DNA from: JAICYJ01 sp963797565
GTDB taxonomy: Bacteria > Actinomycetota > Thermoleophilia > Gaiellales > JAICJC01
Reading direction: 5' to 3'
Length of the DNA: 64,000 nt
Assembly: GCA_963797565.1 (NCBI GenBank)
Contig: CAWCPM010000006.1
Coordinates: 1-64,000, forward strand
The notes beneath the pieces were generated by a model, which was not told the origin of the DNA, ran no database searches, and was given only the letters and a program-made list of their open reading frames with translations. Positions 40,575 through 49,401 of this stretch are shown piece after piece (position 1 is the stretch's first letter; each line of letters begins with the position of its first letter). A program made the translations under genes and the position numbers.

Positions 40575-41440
40575 GACGAGCCCGCCAGCATGCCGGTGAT
40601 GCGCTTGTTCAGGGCCAGGGCCAGCAATGCCGGCGGGATCAGCGCCAGCACGCCGGCGGCGGCCAGGATCGGGTAGTTGGTGGTGTACTTGCCGACGTAC
40701 TCCGTGATCTGCACGGTGACCGGTTTGGCGTTCATTGTCTGCGTCAACAGCAGCGGGATCAGGAACTCGCCCCAGACCGAGAGCATCATGATCGCGGCCA
40801 CCGCCGCGATTCCGGAGCTCATCTGCGGCACGACGATCCGCACGAACGCCTTCCAGCGCGAGCAGCCGTCGATCAGCGCGGCTTCCTCGGGCTCGGTCGG
40901 CATCTCACGCACCTGCGTGTACAGCAGCCAGGTCGCCAGCGGCGTGAGCGTGGCGATGAAGACCAGCACAAGCCCTCCCTTCGTATCAATCAGGCTCGGG
41001 CCGACCGGAGGCTCCGCCAGCACCTTGAACAGTGACACCACCACGACGAAGATGGGTACGATCATCGTCCCCACCAGCAGCGCCAGCACCGCGCCGCCAA
41101 GCCTGAAACGCAGGCGGCCCACCGCATAGGCCGCCATCGTCGCGAAGATCAGGATGAAGCCGGTGGAGACGGCGGAAAGGATGGCGCTGTTGTAGATCGA
41201 GCGCGTGAACGTGCCGGCCTCGGTGACGGTACCGCCGGCGCGCTGGTTCGAGGTGCCGCCGAGCAGGTCGTGATACGCCTGCAGGGTGGGATGATGGGGC
41301 ACCCAACGCGTGGGGATGGCGTTCACCTCGCGCTGAGTGGACACGCTGGTGGAGACGCCGATCAGGATCGGTCCCAGCGACCAGACGATGATCGCCAGCA
41401 CCGCCACCAGCTTCGCTATCCGCCAGCCCGGCGAAGTCAT
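40571..41440 (-). CDS. ABC sugar transporter permease, MalG type (mannoside cluster)
   Basis: A 289-residue CUT1 permease with six membrane segments. After the first helix there is a larger external loop (STQREVNAIPTRWVPHHPTL and a GTSNQRAGG insert). The EAA coupling motif is PEEAALIDGCSRWKAFVRIV. The C-terminal NKRITGMLAGS is usual. Coupled by ATGA on both sides. Confidence 0.9.
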   Translation of the reverse strand: MTSPGWRIAKLVAVLAIIVWSLGPILIGVSTSVSTQREVNAIPTRWVPHHPTLQAYHDLLGGTSNQRAGGTVTEAGTFTRSIYNSAILSAVSTGFILIFATMAAYAVGRLRFRLGGAVLALLVGTMIVPIFVVVVSLFKVLAEPPVGPSLIDTKGGLVLVFIATLTPLATWLLYTQVREMPTEPEEAALIDGCSRWKAFVRIVVPQMSSGIAAVAAIMMLSVWGEFLIPLLLTQTMNAKPVTVQITEYVGKYTTNYPILAAAGVLALIPPALLALALNKRITGMLAGSS

Positions 41441-42342
41441 ACGGTCGACCTCCGCAGCGCGATCGCGTACAGCGCGCCGAGCAGGGCCGTGATCGCGGCC
41501 AGCAGGAAGGCGAGCGCCGTGCCGTGGGCGAAGTCTGCCTGGGCGAAGGTGGTGTTGTAGACCTGGATCAGGATCGAGCGAGTGTTCAGCGCGGTCCCGT
41601 TCAGGACGTAGATCTCATCGAAGATGCTGATCGCAAGCAACGTGCCGACGGTCAGCGCGATCGCCATCGACGGGCGCAGCAGGGGCAACGTTATATGGCG
41701 GAACTGCCGCCATGGGCCGGCACCGTCCACCGCGGAGGCGCTATAGACCTCATCGGGGATGCTCTGCAGTCCGGCCAGGAAGATCAGGCTGACGAGCGGC
41801 AGCACGCCCCACACGTGCACGAGCGTGATGTAGACGATCGGCCCCCGCCCTTCAGCCAGCCACACGTGCGGATGGCTGATGATGTGCAGCTGCATCAGCA
41901 GGCTGTTGAGGAGGCCGTTGTCGGGGTCGAACACGCGCTTCCAGAGCACGCCCGATACCACCGAAGGCAGCGCCCAGGGCAGGATCAGCACCGCCAGCAC
42001 GAAGCCGCGGCCACGGAACACGCGGTGCAGGGTGACGGCCACCAGGATGCCCAGCACCAGCTCCAACGAGACGGCCAGCAGCACGTACCAGAGGGTGTGC
42101 ACCATCGCCTCGCGCGAGACCGGGTCGTTGATCACGTCCCTGTAGTTGCGCAGGCCGACGTAGCCCGGCTTCTCGCCGAACAGGAAGCCGCCCGAGTTCA
42201 TGCTCTGCCACCAGCCGTGCGCCATCGGATAGAGGACCAGCGCGGCCACCGCGATCAGCGATGGGATCACAAACAGCCAGCCCAGGATCTGGGTCTCACG
42301 GGCGGCCCGGTCGCCGCCCCGCCGGTTCCACGGCTTAGGCAC
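41437..42342 (-). CDS. ABC sugar transporter permease, MalF type (mannoside cluster)
   Basis: A 301-residue CUT1 permease with six membrane segments and a basic cytoplasmic start (KPWNRRGGDRAARETQILGW). The coupling loop reads YSASAVDGAGPWRQFRHITL. GTG start, two bases from the binding-protein stop. Pairs with the MalG-type permease that follows. Confidence 0.9.
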   Translation of the reverse strand: MPKPWNRRGGDRAARETQILGWLFVIPSLIAVAALVLYPMAHGWWQSMNSGGFLFGEKPGYVGLRNYRDVINDPVSREAMVHTLWYVLLAVSLELVLGILVAVTLHRVFRGRGFVLAVLILPWALPSVVSGVLWKRVFDPDNGLLNSLLMQLHIISHPHVWLAEGRGPIVYITLVHVWGVLPLVSLIFLAGLQSIPDEVYSASAVDGAGPWRQFRHITLPLLRPSMAIALTVGTLLAISIFDEIYVLNGTALNTRSILIQVYNTTFAQADFAHGTALAFLLAAITALLGALYAIALRRSTV

Positions 42343-42344
42343 TA

Positions 42345-43631
42345 CTAATTGCGTGCGGCTGTCTTCGTGGAGAGCTGGTTGAGGGCGTCGGACACGCTCA
42401 TCTGGCCCTTCACGGCCGCGTTCAACAGGCCCTGGGCATCAGAGCTGAACTGTGCGTACCAGAGCGGCGCGCCGCCTGGGAACAGCGGTCCCACATGCGG
42501 CAGCTCCTGGTTAACCACGTCGCCGCCCTGCAGCTGGCCGGTGTCCGACAGCTGCTTCAGCGATGAGGCGCCGCAGGGCAGGCTGCCCTGGGTCTTGTAG
42601 ATGGCGATCGCGTTCTCGGGCCGCTCCCACCACTCGATGAAGGCGGCGGCCGCGGCCTTGTGCTTGGCGGTGACGGGGATCGAGAGACCCTCTGGCAGCC
42701 CGAACGAGCCACCCGGTCCGGTGTTGCCCGGCACCAGTCCGATCTGGGCGTCGCCGGCGATGCTCGACTGGCTGGGGTCGTTCGCCGTGGGCATGTTGCC
42801 CGGGCCGGTGGCCAGCAAGATGGCGTTCTCGCCCGCGGTGAATTTGTTTAGCGCGACGGAGTCGTCCATCGCCACCGAGCCGGGCGAGACCCAGCCGTTC
42901 TTGACGGCGTCGACCTCCCACTGCAGCGCCTTGTATCCAGCCGAGCTGGGATCCGAGAAGACCGGGTTGTTCTGGCTGTCGAACAGCTGCCCGCCCATCG
43001 CCAGCGTCAACAGGTACCAGGGCGTGACGCCGCCCTCGGTGGCCGCCATCGGGATCGCCAGCGGATACTGGACGCCCGAGCTCTTCAGCTTCTGGACGTC
43101 AGCCGCCAGATCGTCGAAGGTGGCCGGGAACGTGGTGATTCCGGCCTTGGCGAACATCTTCTTGTTGTACATGGACACGCGGAAGTCGTTTGAGTAGCAG
43201 GCCGCGTAGGTCTTGCCGCCGGACACGAACGCGGCGTCGGTGTTCTTGAGATCGGCCAGCGTCTTTGCTGACAGCACGTTGTCGAGCGGCTCCACCCATC
43301 CCGCACCGGCGAACTGGCCGGTGAACGACCAGTCGAACTCGGCCACGTCAGCGATGTAGGTGTTGGCCTCGTTGGCGACCAACAGCTTGTTATGGGTGGC
43401 GTCCCAACCGGTGACCACGTAGTTGACCTTGACCCCCGTCTCGGCGGTGAATTGGTTGAGCAGCTTCTGGGGCATCGCGTAGGGCACGAGCACGGTGATC
43501 GTCTGGCCCCTGATCGACTCGCTCGAGGCGCTGGAACCGCTCGAGCTGGAGCTGCCGCCGCACGACGCCGCGAACAGCGCCGCCACGATCGCCATCGCCG
43601 AGATCAGTGTCCACCGCAGTCGTCGGTTCAC
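42345..43631 (-). CDS. Sugar ABC transporter substrate-binding lipoprotein (mannoside cluster)
   Basis: A 428-residue lipoprotein: signal with the lipobox FAASC and a serine-rich linker, then a family 1 binding fold (ITVLVPYAMPQKLLNQFTAE, GWVEPLDNVLSAKTLADLKN, AGENAILLATGPGNMP, AAFIEWWERPENA). A GGGAG box precedes the GTG by six bases; a longer upstream reading would cross the promoter. It heads the importer operon. The neighbouring alpha-mannosidase suggests mannosyl oligosaccharides, but affinity cannot be read from sequence. Confidence 0.9.
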   Translation of the reverse strand: MNRRLRWTLISAMAIVAALFAASCGGSSSSSGSSASSESIRGQTITVLVPYAMPQKLLNQFTAETGVKVNYVVTGWDATHNKLLVANEANTYIADVAEFDWSFTGQFAGAGWVEPLDNVLSAKTLADLKNTDAAFVSGGKTYAACYSNDFRVSMYNKKMFAKAGITTFPATFDDLAADVQKLKSSGVQYPLAIPMAATEGGVTPWYLLTLAMGGQLFDSQNNPVFSDPSSAGYKALQWEVDAVKNGWVSPGSVAMDDSVALNKFTAGENAILLATGPGNMPTANDPSQSSIAGDAQIGLVPGNTGPGGSFGLPEGLSIPVTAKHKAAAAAFIEWWERPENAIAIYKTQGSLPCGASSLKQLSDTGQLQGGDVVNQELPHVGPLFPGGAPLWYAQFSSDAQGLLNAAVKGQMSVSDALNQLSTKTAARN

Positions 43632-43680
43632 AACGTCTCCCTCGTTGCTGGTTGGGCGCTCGTCGGAGCGAGCGGAGCGC

Positions 43681-43699
43681 CATACTACGAGACCGTATG
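43681..43699. promoter_or_regulatory. Inverted repeat near the amine oxidase start
   Basis: CATAC and GTATG (9-bp spacer) lie in the 89-bp divergent gap between the binding-protein and amine oxidase genes, with a second inverted pair GGCGCTC/GAGCGCC at 43655-43681. Possible operator; the CATAC...GTATG overlaps an alternative ATG of the oxidase. Confidence 0.3.
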
Positions 43700-43720
43700 G
43701 GGGGAATACAAGAGCGCGCC

Positions 43721-45616
43721 GTGACACACCCACTGGATCCGCTGGACGCGGGTGAGATCGAGGCGGTGGCCGGCGCTTGCCGCGCACAGAACCTGGGCGA
43801 GGACAGCCGCTTCGTCACGATCGCCCTGCTGGAGCCGGACAAGCGGGCGCTGCTGGAATGGGAACAGGGTGGTGCGGAGCCGGCCCGGGAGGCAGAGGTG
43901 GTGATCCTCGACCGGTCGGCGCGGGAGACGGTGGAGGCGACCGTGGCGGTAGCCTCGGGCGAGGTCACCCGCTGGGTGCGGCGCTCGGACATCCAGCCGA
44001 TGGCGGTGGTCTCGGAGCTGGTCGAGGCGGAGCGCGCGGTGCTGCTCGACCCGGATTTCCAGGCGGCGATGGCGCGGCGCGGCGTGACCGACATGGGCAC
44101 CGTGCAGGTGGACGCCTGGCCGGCCGGCCACTTCGGTGCGGACGAGGAGACCGGCCAGCGGCTGTGCCGGGCGGTGGCCTTCCTGAGGCCGGCGCCGGGC
44201 GACAGCGAGTGGGCGCATCCCGTCGACGGGCTGATCGTGCTGCTCGACCTGAACACGCTCGAGGTGCTGCGGGTGGACGACCACGGGGTGGTGCCGATCC
44301 CGCCCGAGAGCGGCAACTTCGACGCGGCCGCGGGTGCGCCGCTGCGCGACGACATCGCGCCGCTTCTGATCACGCAGCCCGAGGGCCCCGGCTTCACCCT
44401 CGAGGGACGCCTGCTGCGCTGGCAGCGCTGGCAGCTGCACGTCGGGTTCACACCGCGCGAGGGCCTGGTGCTGAACCGCGTGGGCTACGAGGACGGCGGG
44501 CGACTGCGCCCGATCCTGTACCGGGCCTCGCTGTCGGAGATGGTGGTGCCCTACGGCGATCCCAGCCCGACGCACTACTTCAAGAATGCCTTCGACGGCG
44601 GCGAGAACGGCGTCGGCCTGGCCGCGTCACCGCTCACCCTCGGCTGCGACTGCCTGGGCGAGATCGCCTACCTGGACGCCGTCGTGTCCGACCCGGACGG
44701 CGCGCCGGCGCCGATACCGAATGCGATCTGCATCCACGAGGAGGACGTGGGCGTGCTGTGGCGGCACATCGAGTGGCGCGACGGCTCGGGTGAGGTGCGG
44801 CGCTCGCGGCGGCTGGTGATCTCGTCGTTCTCGGCGATCGGCAACTACGACTACGGATTCTTCTGGTACCTGTACCAGGACGGCACGATCGAGTTCGAGG
44901 TGAAACTGACCGGAGTGCTCTCGACCGGCGCCGTGGCCCCGGGCGTGCAGCCGGAGCACGGCACCCTGGTGGCCCCCGGCCTGAACGCGATGGTGCACCA
45001 GCACTTCTTCAACATGCGGCTCGACCTGGATGTCGACGGGCAGCGCAACGGCGTCGACGAGGTCTGGACGGAGTCGCTTCCGGCCGGCGCCGGCAACCCA
45101 TACGGCAACGCCTTCCGGCCGCGGCGGCAGCGCCTGGCCACCGAGCATGCCGCCCGGCGCACCGTCGACACGCGCTCGGCGCGGTGGTGGGAGATCGTCA
45201 ACCCGGAGCGGCTGCATCGCCTGGGGCAGCCGGTCGCCTACCGGTTGGTGCCTGGAGAGACAACGTTCCCGTTCGCGCAGCCGGATGCCCCCGTCAGCAA
45301 GCGCGCCGGCTTCATCCGCCACCACCTGTGGGTGACGCCGTACCGTCGCGACGAGCGGTACGCGGCCGGGGAGTACCCCAACCTGCACCCCGGCGGCGCC
45401 GGCCTGCCGGAGTGGACGAGCGCCGACCGGCCGATCGACGGCGAGGACATCGTGGTCTGGTATACGTTCGGCCACCACCACGTTCCCCGGCCCGAGGACT
45501 GGCCGGTGATGCCGGTGACGACGGCGGGGTTCAAGCTGAAGCCGGTCGGGTTCTTCGAGCGGAACCCAGCGCTCGACGTCCCGCCGTCCCGGCCGGATTC
45601 CGACCACCACTGCTGA
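43721..45616 (+). CDS. Copper/TPQ-dependent primary amine oxidase
   Basis: About 631 residues; oxidises a primary amine to aldehyde, ammonia and hydrogen peroxide. The cofactor tyrosine (topaquinone precursor) is Tyr376 in IGNYDYG, copper ligands are His426 and His428 (HQH) and His587 in HVPRPEDWPVMP, and the catalytic-base region is YFKNAFDGGENG. Length and absence of a signal peptide match cytoplasmic bacterial histamine/phenylethylamine oxidases. The GTG start is chosen to begin MTHPLDPL; an in-frame ATG eight codons earlier is possible. It is followed after 13 bp by an SDR and then by a GH4 enzyme, an unusual operon partnership for this class. Confidence 0.9.
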   Translation: MTHPLDPLDAGEIEAVAGACRAQNLGEDSRFVTIALLEPDKRALLEWEQGGAEPAREAEVVILDRSARETVEATVAVASGEVTRWVRRSDIQPMAVVSELVEAERAVLLDPDFQAAMARRGVTDMGTVQVDAWPAGHFGADEETGQRLCRAVAFLRPAPGDSEWAHPVDGLIVLLDLNTLEVLRVDDHGVVPIPPESGNFDAAAGAPLRDDIAPLLITQPEGPGFTLEGRLLRWQRWQLHVGFTPREGLVLNRVGYEDGGRLRPILYRASLSEMVVPYGDPSPTHYFKNAFDGGENGVGLAASPLTLGCDCLGEIAYLDAVVSDPDGAPAPIPNAICIHEEDVGVLWRHIEWRDGSGEVRRSRRLVISSFSAIGNYDYGFFWYLYQDGTIEFEVKLTGVLSTGAVAPGVQPEHGTLVAPGLNAMVHQHFFNMRLDLDVDGQRNGVDEVWTESLPAGAGNPYGNAFRPRRQRLATEHAARRTVDTRSARWWEIVNPERLHRLGQPVAYRLVPGETTFPFAQPDAPVSKRAGFIRHHLWVTPYRRDERYAAGEYPNLHPGGAGLPEWTSADRPIDGEDIVVWYTFGHHHVPRPEDWPVMPVTTAGFKLKPVGFFERNPALDVPPSRPDSDHHC

Positions 45617-45629
45617 GATGGGAGCTGCC

Positions 45630-46337
45630 GTGAGCACAGTCGAGGGTCGCGTGGCGCTGGTGACCGGAGCCAGCAGCGGCATCGGAACGGCGACCGCCCG
45701 GGCGCTTGCCGCCGGCGGGGCGAAGCTGGCGCTGGGATCGCGCCGCGCCGACGACCTCGGCATCGACGGCGCCCTGGCGCGGCCCTGCGATGTGCGCCGG
45801 CCGGAGCAGATCGAGGCGCTGGTGGCCGAGGCGGCCGAGCGCTTCGGCGGGATCGACATCGTGGTCGCGAACGCGGGGGTGGGCGCCTACGGCGACTTCC
45901 TCGACCTCGATCCGGCGTACCTCGAGGAGATGATCGACACCAACGTCAAGGGGCTGCTGTACACCGTCCGAGCCGGCCTGCCCCACCTGCTGGACTCAGA
46001 CAGCGCCGACCTCGTGGTCGTCGCGTCGGTGGCGGGGCAGCGCGGGCCGGAGGGCGAGGCCGTGTACGCGGCCTCGAAGTTCGCCCAGGTCGGGTTCATG
46101 CGCTCGCTCGACCACGAGCTGTACCGGCGCGGCGTGCGCTGCTCGACGATCGCGCCGGGCGGGGTGCACACGGAGTTCGCCATGGGCCGCGGCCGCACGC
46201 CGCAGGATCCCGACCTGGCCGAGATGATGCAGCCGCAGGAGGTCGCCGACGCCGTGGTGCACGCGGTCACGCGGCCGCGCACGCACCGCGTGCTCGAGGC
46301 CACGATCCTGCCCATGAGCGACGACTCGATGAACTGA
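45630..46337 (+). CDS. Short-chain dehydrogenase/reductase
   Basis: A 235-residue classical SDR: nucleotide loop TGASSGIG, NAG (VVANAGVGAYG), catalytic Ser in VVVASVAG, YxxxK as YAASKFAQVGF and the PGG turn after it. SRR after beta2 hints at NADPH preference. The GTG is preferred over an upstream ATG because GGGAG lies five bases before it. It sits between the amine oxidase and GH4 genes and may reduce or oxidise a shared intermediate, for example the aldehyde made by the oxidase (inference). Confidence 0.85.
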   Translation: MSTVEGRVALVTGASSGIGTATARALAAGGAKLALGSRRADDLGIDGALARPCDVRRPEQIEALVAEAAERFGGIDIVVANAGVGAYGDFLDLDPAYLEEMIDTNVKGLLYTVRAGLPHLLDSDSADLVVVASVAGQRGPEGEAVYAASKFAQVGFMRSLDHELYRRGVRCSTIAPGGVHTEFAMGRGRTPQDPDLAEMMQPQEVADAVVHAVTRPRTHRVLEATILPMSDDSMN

Positions 46338-46360
46338 CCCAAGCGAAAGGACCCCGGCAG

Positions 46361-47692
46361 ATGGCAACCAAGGTCACGATCATCGGCGGAGGCAGCAGCA
46401 GCTTCGTCCCGCTGCTGGTGCGGCGGCTGATGCAGTCGCCCGTCCTGGGCTCCTCGCAGGTGACGCTGATGGACGTCGACGAGGGCCGGCTGGGCGTGAT
46501 GCAGTCGCTGGCGGACAAGCTGATCGCCAACGAGCACAGCGAGCTGCGCGTCACCAGCACCACCGACCAGCGCGAGTCGCTGGCCGGCGCCGACTTCGTG
46601 ATCGCCGCCATCTCGGTCGGCGGCATGGACGCCTGGGCCAACGACCTCGAGATCCCCGGCCGCCACGGCATCGTCATGCACGTCGGCGACTCGGTCGGGC
46701 CGGGCGGGATCATGCGCGCGTTCCGCAACGCACCGGTGCTGGCCGACGTGGCCCGCAACGCCGCCGAGGTGGCGCCCGATGCGTGGGTGTTCAACTACAC
46801 CAACCCCGCGCCGATCGAGGCACTGGCGATGCGGGCCGCGGCGCCGCAGGTGCGCTCCTACGCGCTCTGCTCCTGCACCGGGCATCCCAGCAGCCGCGAG
46901 TGGCTGGCCCACCAGGCCGGCGTCGAGCCCGACCAGATCGCGATGCCGCCGGTGGTGGCAGGCATCAACCACTGCGCATCGATCCAGCAGCTGCGGCTGA
47001 CCGACGGCACGGACGCCATGCCGCTGGTGCGCGAGCGCGCGACGGAGCCGATCGTGAAGTGGGTGCTCGACCGCTACGGGGTGCTGCCCTACTGCTGGTC
47101 GCACTGGACAGAGTTCTTTCCGCAGATGCAGCGGCTGGAGGCGCCCTACGCCGGCACCGCCCAGGGGGTGTCGATGCGCTACGGCATCACCACCCACGAC
47201 ATGGCGTACGAGCGGGCGCGCGTGCGCGGGCTGGAGCAGCTGGCCGAGACCTGGACGGCGGAGAGCGCCGCGCCGGTGACCCTGGCCGACCTGCCGAAGG
47301 GCGACGAGGACGAGGGCATCGAGGTGATCGACCTGATCGAGGCGATCGTCGACAACGGCAACATCACGCTGGTCGTGAACGCGCCCAACGAGGGCACCAT
47401 CCCGAACCTGCCGGACGAGGCGATCGTCGAGGTGAACGCGCAGATCAACGCCTACGGCATCCGGCCGATCCAGACCGGCCCGCTGCCCGAGACGCTGGCG
47501 GCGCACCTGCGCCGCTTCTTCGACTTCCAGCAGCAGGTGGTGCGGGCCGCGCTGAGCGGCGATCGCGAGCAGGCGCTGCACGCCTTCATGCTCGACCCCA
47601 ACACCGCGTCCCGGCTGGATCTCGACCAGACCCGCACGATGATGGACGAGCTGCTGGAAGCGAACGCGCGGTACCTGCCGCTGTTTGACTGA
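46361..47692 (+). CDS. GH4 glycosidase with non-standard signature (CSCT)
   Basis: A 443-residue NAD/metal-dependent GH4 enzyme: Rossmann start VTIIGGGSSSF, NYTNPAP loop, metal Cys170 and GINH with His204. The residues after the metal cysteine define GH4 subfamilies (CHSV galactosidase, CHG- glucuronidase, CN-P and CD-P phospho-glucosidases); here the stretch is LCSCTGHPSS, which fits none that I know. A second cysteine two positions on (Cys172) could alter metal coordination. It closes the amine oxidase-SDR-GH4 run with a 23-bp gap. Specificity is therefore open, possibly a modified or amino-bearing sugar. Confidence 0.85.
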   Translation: MATKVTIIGGGSSSFVPLLVRRLMQSPVLGSSQVTLMDVDEGRLGVMQSLADKLIANEHSELRVTSTTDQRESLAGADFVIAAISVGGMDAWANDLEIPGRHGIVMHVGDSVGPGGIMRAFRNAPVLADVARNAAEVAPDAWVFNYTNPAPIEALAMRAAAPQVRSYALCSCTGHPSSREWLAHQAGVEPDQIAMPPVVAGINHCASIQQLRLTDGTDAMPLVRERATEPIVKWVLDRYGVLPYCWSHWTEFFPQMQRLEAPYAGTAQGVSMRYGITTHDMAYERARVRGLEQLAETWTAESAAPVTLADLPKGDEDEGIEVIDLIEAIVDNGNITLVVNAPNEGTIPNLPDEAIVEVNAQINAYGIRPIQTGPLPETLAAHLRRFFDFQQQVVRAALSGDREQALHAFMLDPNTASRLDLDQTRTMMDELLEANARYLPLFD

Positions 47693-47730
47693 CACTGGCT
47701 TAATTGCCTCGCGGCCCGCGGGCTGGCACC

Positions 47731-48897
47731 ATGGGTGCGAGGAACGACACATGGCCGGGCGATCTCACGGCTCCACCGGCACCGCCCCAGCGGCTGTGGG
47801 CGACGTCGTTGCGCCCGCGCGGGGCGAGCCCGCAGCAGGACTCGTCCGGCGACGTCGGCCGGCTCTACCGGGCGCTGGTCGAGCACGCCCGCGAGGCGGT
47901 CACGATCGTGGATGCGAGCGGCGTCGTCGTCTACCACAACCCCTCGATGGGCCGCGTGGTGGGACGGCCGCCGGAGTGGTTCAAGGGCCGCTCGCCGCTC
48001 GAGCTGATGCCGCCCGAGGACGCCGCCCGCGCCGTGCGCGTGCTCCAGCAGCTGGCCGGCAAGCCGGGGGCGCAGCTACCAGGTGAGTTCCGGCTGCGGC
48101 ACAGCGACGGCTCCTGGCGCCGGGTCGAGGGCGTCGCCACCAACCTGCTGCACGACCCGGCCGTGCGCGGGATCGTGCTCAACTACCGCGACGTCACCGA
48201 CGAGCGCAAGCATGAGCAGACGCTGCGCGACATCGAGCGTCGGCGGCAATCGCTGCTCGAGGAGATCATCAACGCCGAGGGCGAGCAGCGCTCGCGGATC
48301 GCGGGCGAGCTGCACGACGACACGATCCAGGTGATGATCGCGTCGCTGTTCGAGCTCGACCGCAGCGAGCGGCACCTCCGAGGTGGCGACATGGAGGCGG
48401 CGCTTGGTGCCATCGCGAAGGCCCGCGCGACGCTGGCGGAGGCCACGGACCGCACCCGCCGGCTCACCTTCGAGCTGCGGCCGCAGCTGCTCGAGGCGGC
48501 CGGTCTGGGTCCGGCGATCCGTGATCTGGCCGAGGCGCTGCACGACGACAGCGGGGCCGAGGTGACCGTGCGCACGCGGCTCAGCCGCCGCTACCCGGTG
48601 GATATCGAGACGCTGGCCTACCGCACGATCCGGGAGGCGCTGATCAACGTCCGCCGCCACTCCGGCGCCGGCAACGTCGCGATCAGCGTCTCCGAGCGCC
48701 GGGGTGGGCTGCACGCGACCGTGTGCGACGACGGGCGCGGCTTTGCCGGCAAACGGCGGCGGTCGCGCACGTCGAAGAGCATGGGCATCGCCACCGCCCG
48801 CGAGCGGATCCGCGCGCACGGCGGCAGCTTCGATGTGACGTCGGCCCCGGGCGAGGGCACCACCGTGGAGTTCTCGCTGCCGCTGCCGCCGGACTAG
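47731..48897 (+). CDS. PAS-containing histidine kinase, NarL/DesK-type (HisKA_3)
   Basis: A 388-residue cytosolic sensor kinase with no membrane segment. A disordered Pro/Arg-rich start precedes one PAS domain (AREAVTIVDASGVVVYHNPS to VLNYRDVTDERK), then the HisKA_3 dimerisation helix with the phospho-acceptor in RIAGELHDDTIQVMIA, and a HATPase domain (REALINVRRHSGAGN, VCDDGRGF, GIATARERIRAHGG). Partners are NarL-type response regulators, but none is adjacent, so it is an orphan. No ribosome site is clear before the ATG. Its end overlaps the convergent VOC gene by four bases. Confidence 0.88.
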   Translation: MGARNDTWPGDLTAPPAPPQRLWATSLRPRGASPQQDSSGDVGRLYRALVEHAREAVTIVDASGVVVYHNPSMGRVVGRPPEWFKGRSPLELMPPEDAARAVRVLQQLAGKPGAQLPGEFRLRHSDGSWRRVEGVATNLLHDPAVRGIVLNYRDVTDERKHEQTLRDIERRRQSLLEEIINAEGEQRSRIAGELHDDTIQVMIASLFELDRSERHLRGGDMEAALGAIAKARATLAEATDRTRRLTFELRPQLLEAAGLGPAIRDLAEALHDDSGAEVTVRTRLSRRYPVDIETLAYRTIREALINVRRHSGAGNVAISVSERRGGLHATVCDDGRGFAGKRRRSRTSKSMGIATARERIRAHGGSFDVTSAPGEGTTVEFSLPLPPD

Positions 48898-49391
48898 CGC
48901 GAGGCGGGGTCGGGCACGCCCACCGGGGCGCTCGGCGCCAGCGACGCGGCCTCCGCCCGCTCCACGATCTCGAGCATCACGCCGTCCGGATCACGCACGT
49001 AGAAGACGATGCTGCCCGACCAGCCGGAGCCGTCGTCGGGGAGCGTGCGCGGAGGCGAAAGCGGCGCGAACCCGGCCGCGGCCAGGCGGCCGTGCACCGC
49101 CGCCGCGTCGTCCACCCGCAGGCCGATGTGCACCGACCCCGGGCGCTCCTGCCGGGACGCGATCGGCCGGCGCACCGCAGCCGTGCGGTGGTGCAGCAGC
49201 TCCAGGATCCGTGACCCCAGGTCGACGTCGGCGTAGTCGACCTCGGCGTTCGGCATCCCGGTCATCTGCTCGATCAGCTCCGGCTCGAGCCGGCCCCGGT
49301 CGTGCAGGGTGAGGCCCAGCAGGCCGCAGTAGAACCCGACCGAGCGGTCGAGGTCGTCGACCGTCAGCGAGACGTGGTCGACGCCCACCAC
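48894..49391 (-). CDS. Glyoxalase/bleomycin-resistance (VOC) superfamily protein
   Basis: A 165-residue VOC protein with two beta-alpha-beta-beta-beta modules: GVDHVSLTVDDLDRSVGFYC with metal-type His near the start, and SVHIGLRVDDAAAVHGRLAA with FYVRDPDGVMLEIVE at the end, giving the four usual metal positions (His, Glu, His, Glu). Such proteins include lactoylglutathione-lyase relatives, epimerases and dioxygenases. Two consecutive GTG codons are possible starts. It starts 10 bp downstream of the apparent end of the decarboxylase on the same strand, so the two are probably cotranscribed. Confidence 0.8.
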   Translation of the reverse strand: MVGVDHVSLTVDDLDRSVGFYCGLLGLTLHDRGRLEPELIEQMTGMPNAEVDYADVDLGSRILELLHHRTAAVRRPIASRQERPGSVHIGLRVDDAAAVHGRLAAAGFAPLSPPRTLPDDGSGWSGSIVFYVRDPDGVMLEIVERAEAASLAPSAPVGVPDPASR

Positions 49392-49401
49392 GCGCGGCGT
49401 G

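Noticed and set aside
48991..49401. C-terminal extension of the decarboxylase as a real domain
   Set aside because: It reads the VOC gene in the wrong frame and is arginine/proline-rich; a lost stop codon is the simpler explanation.
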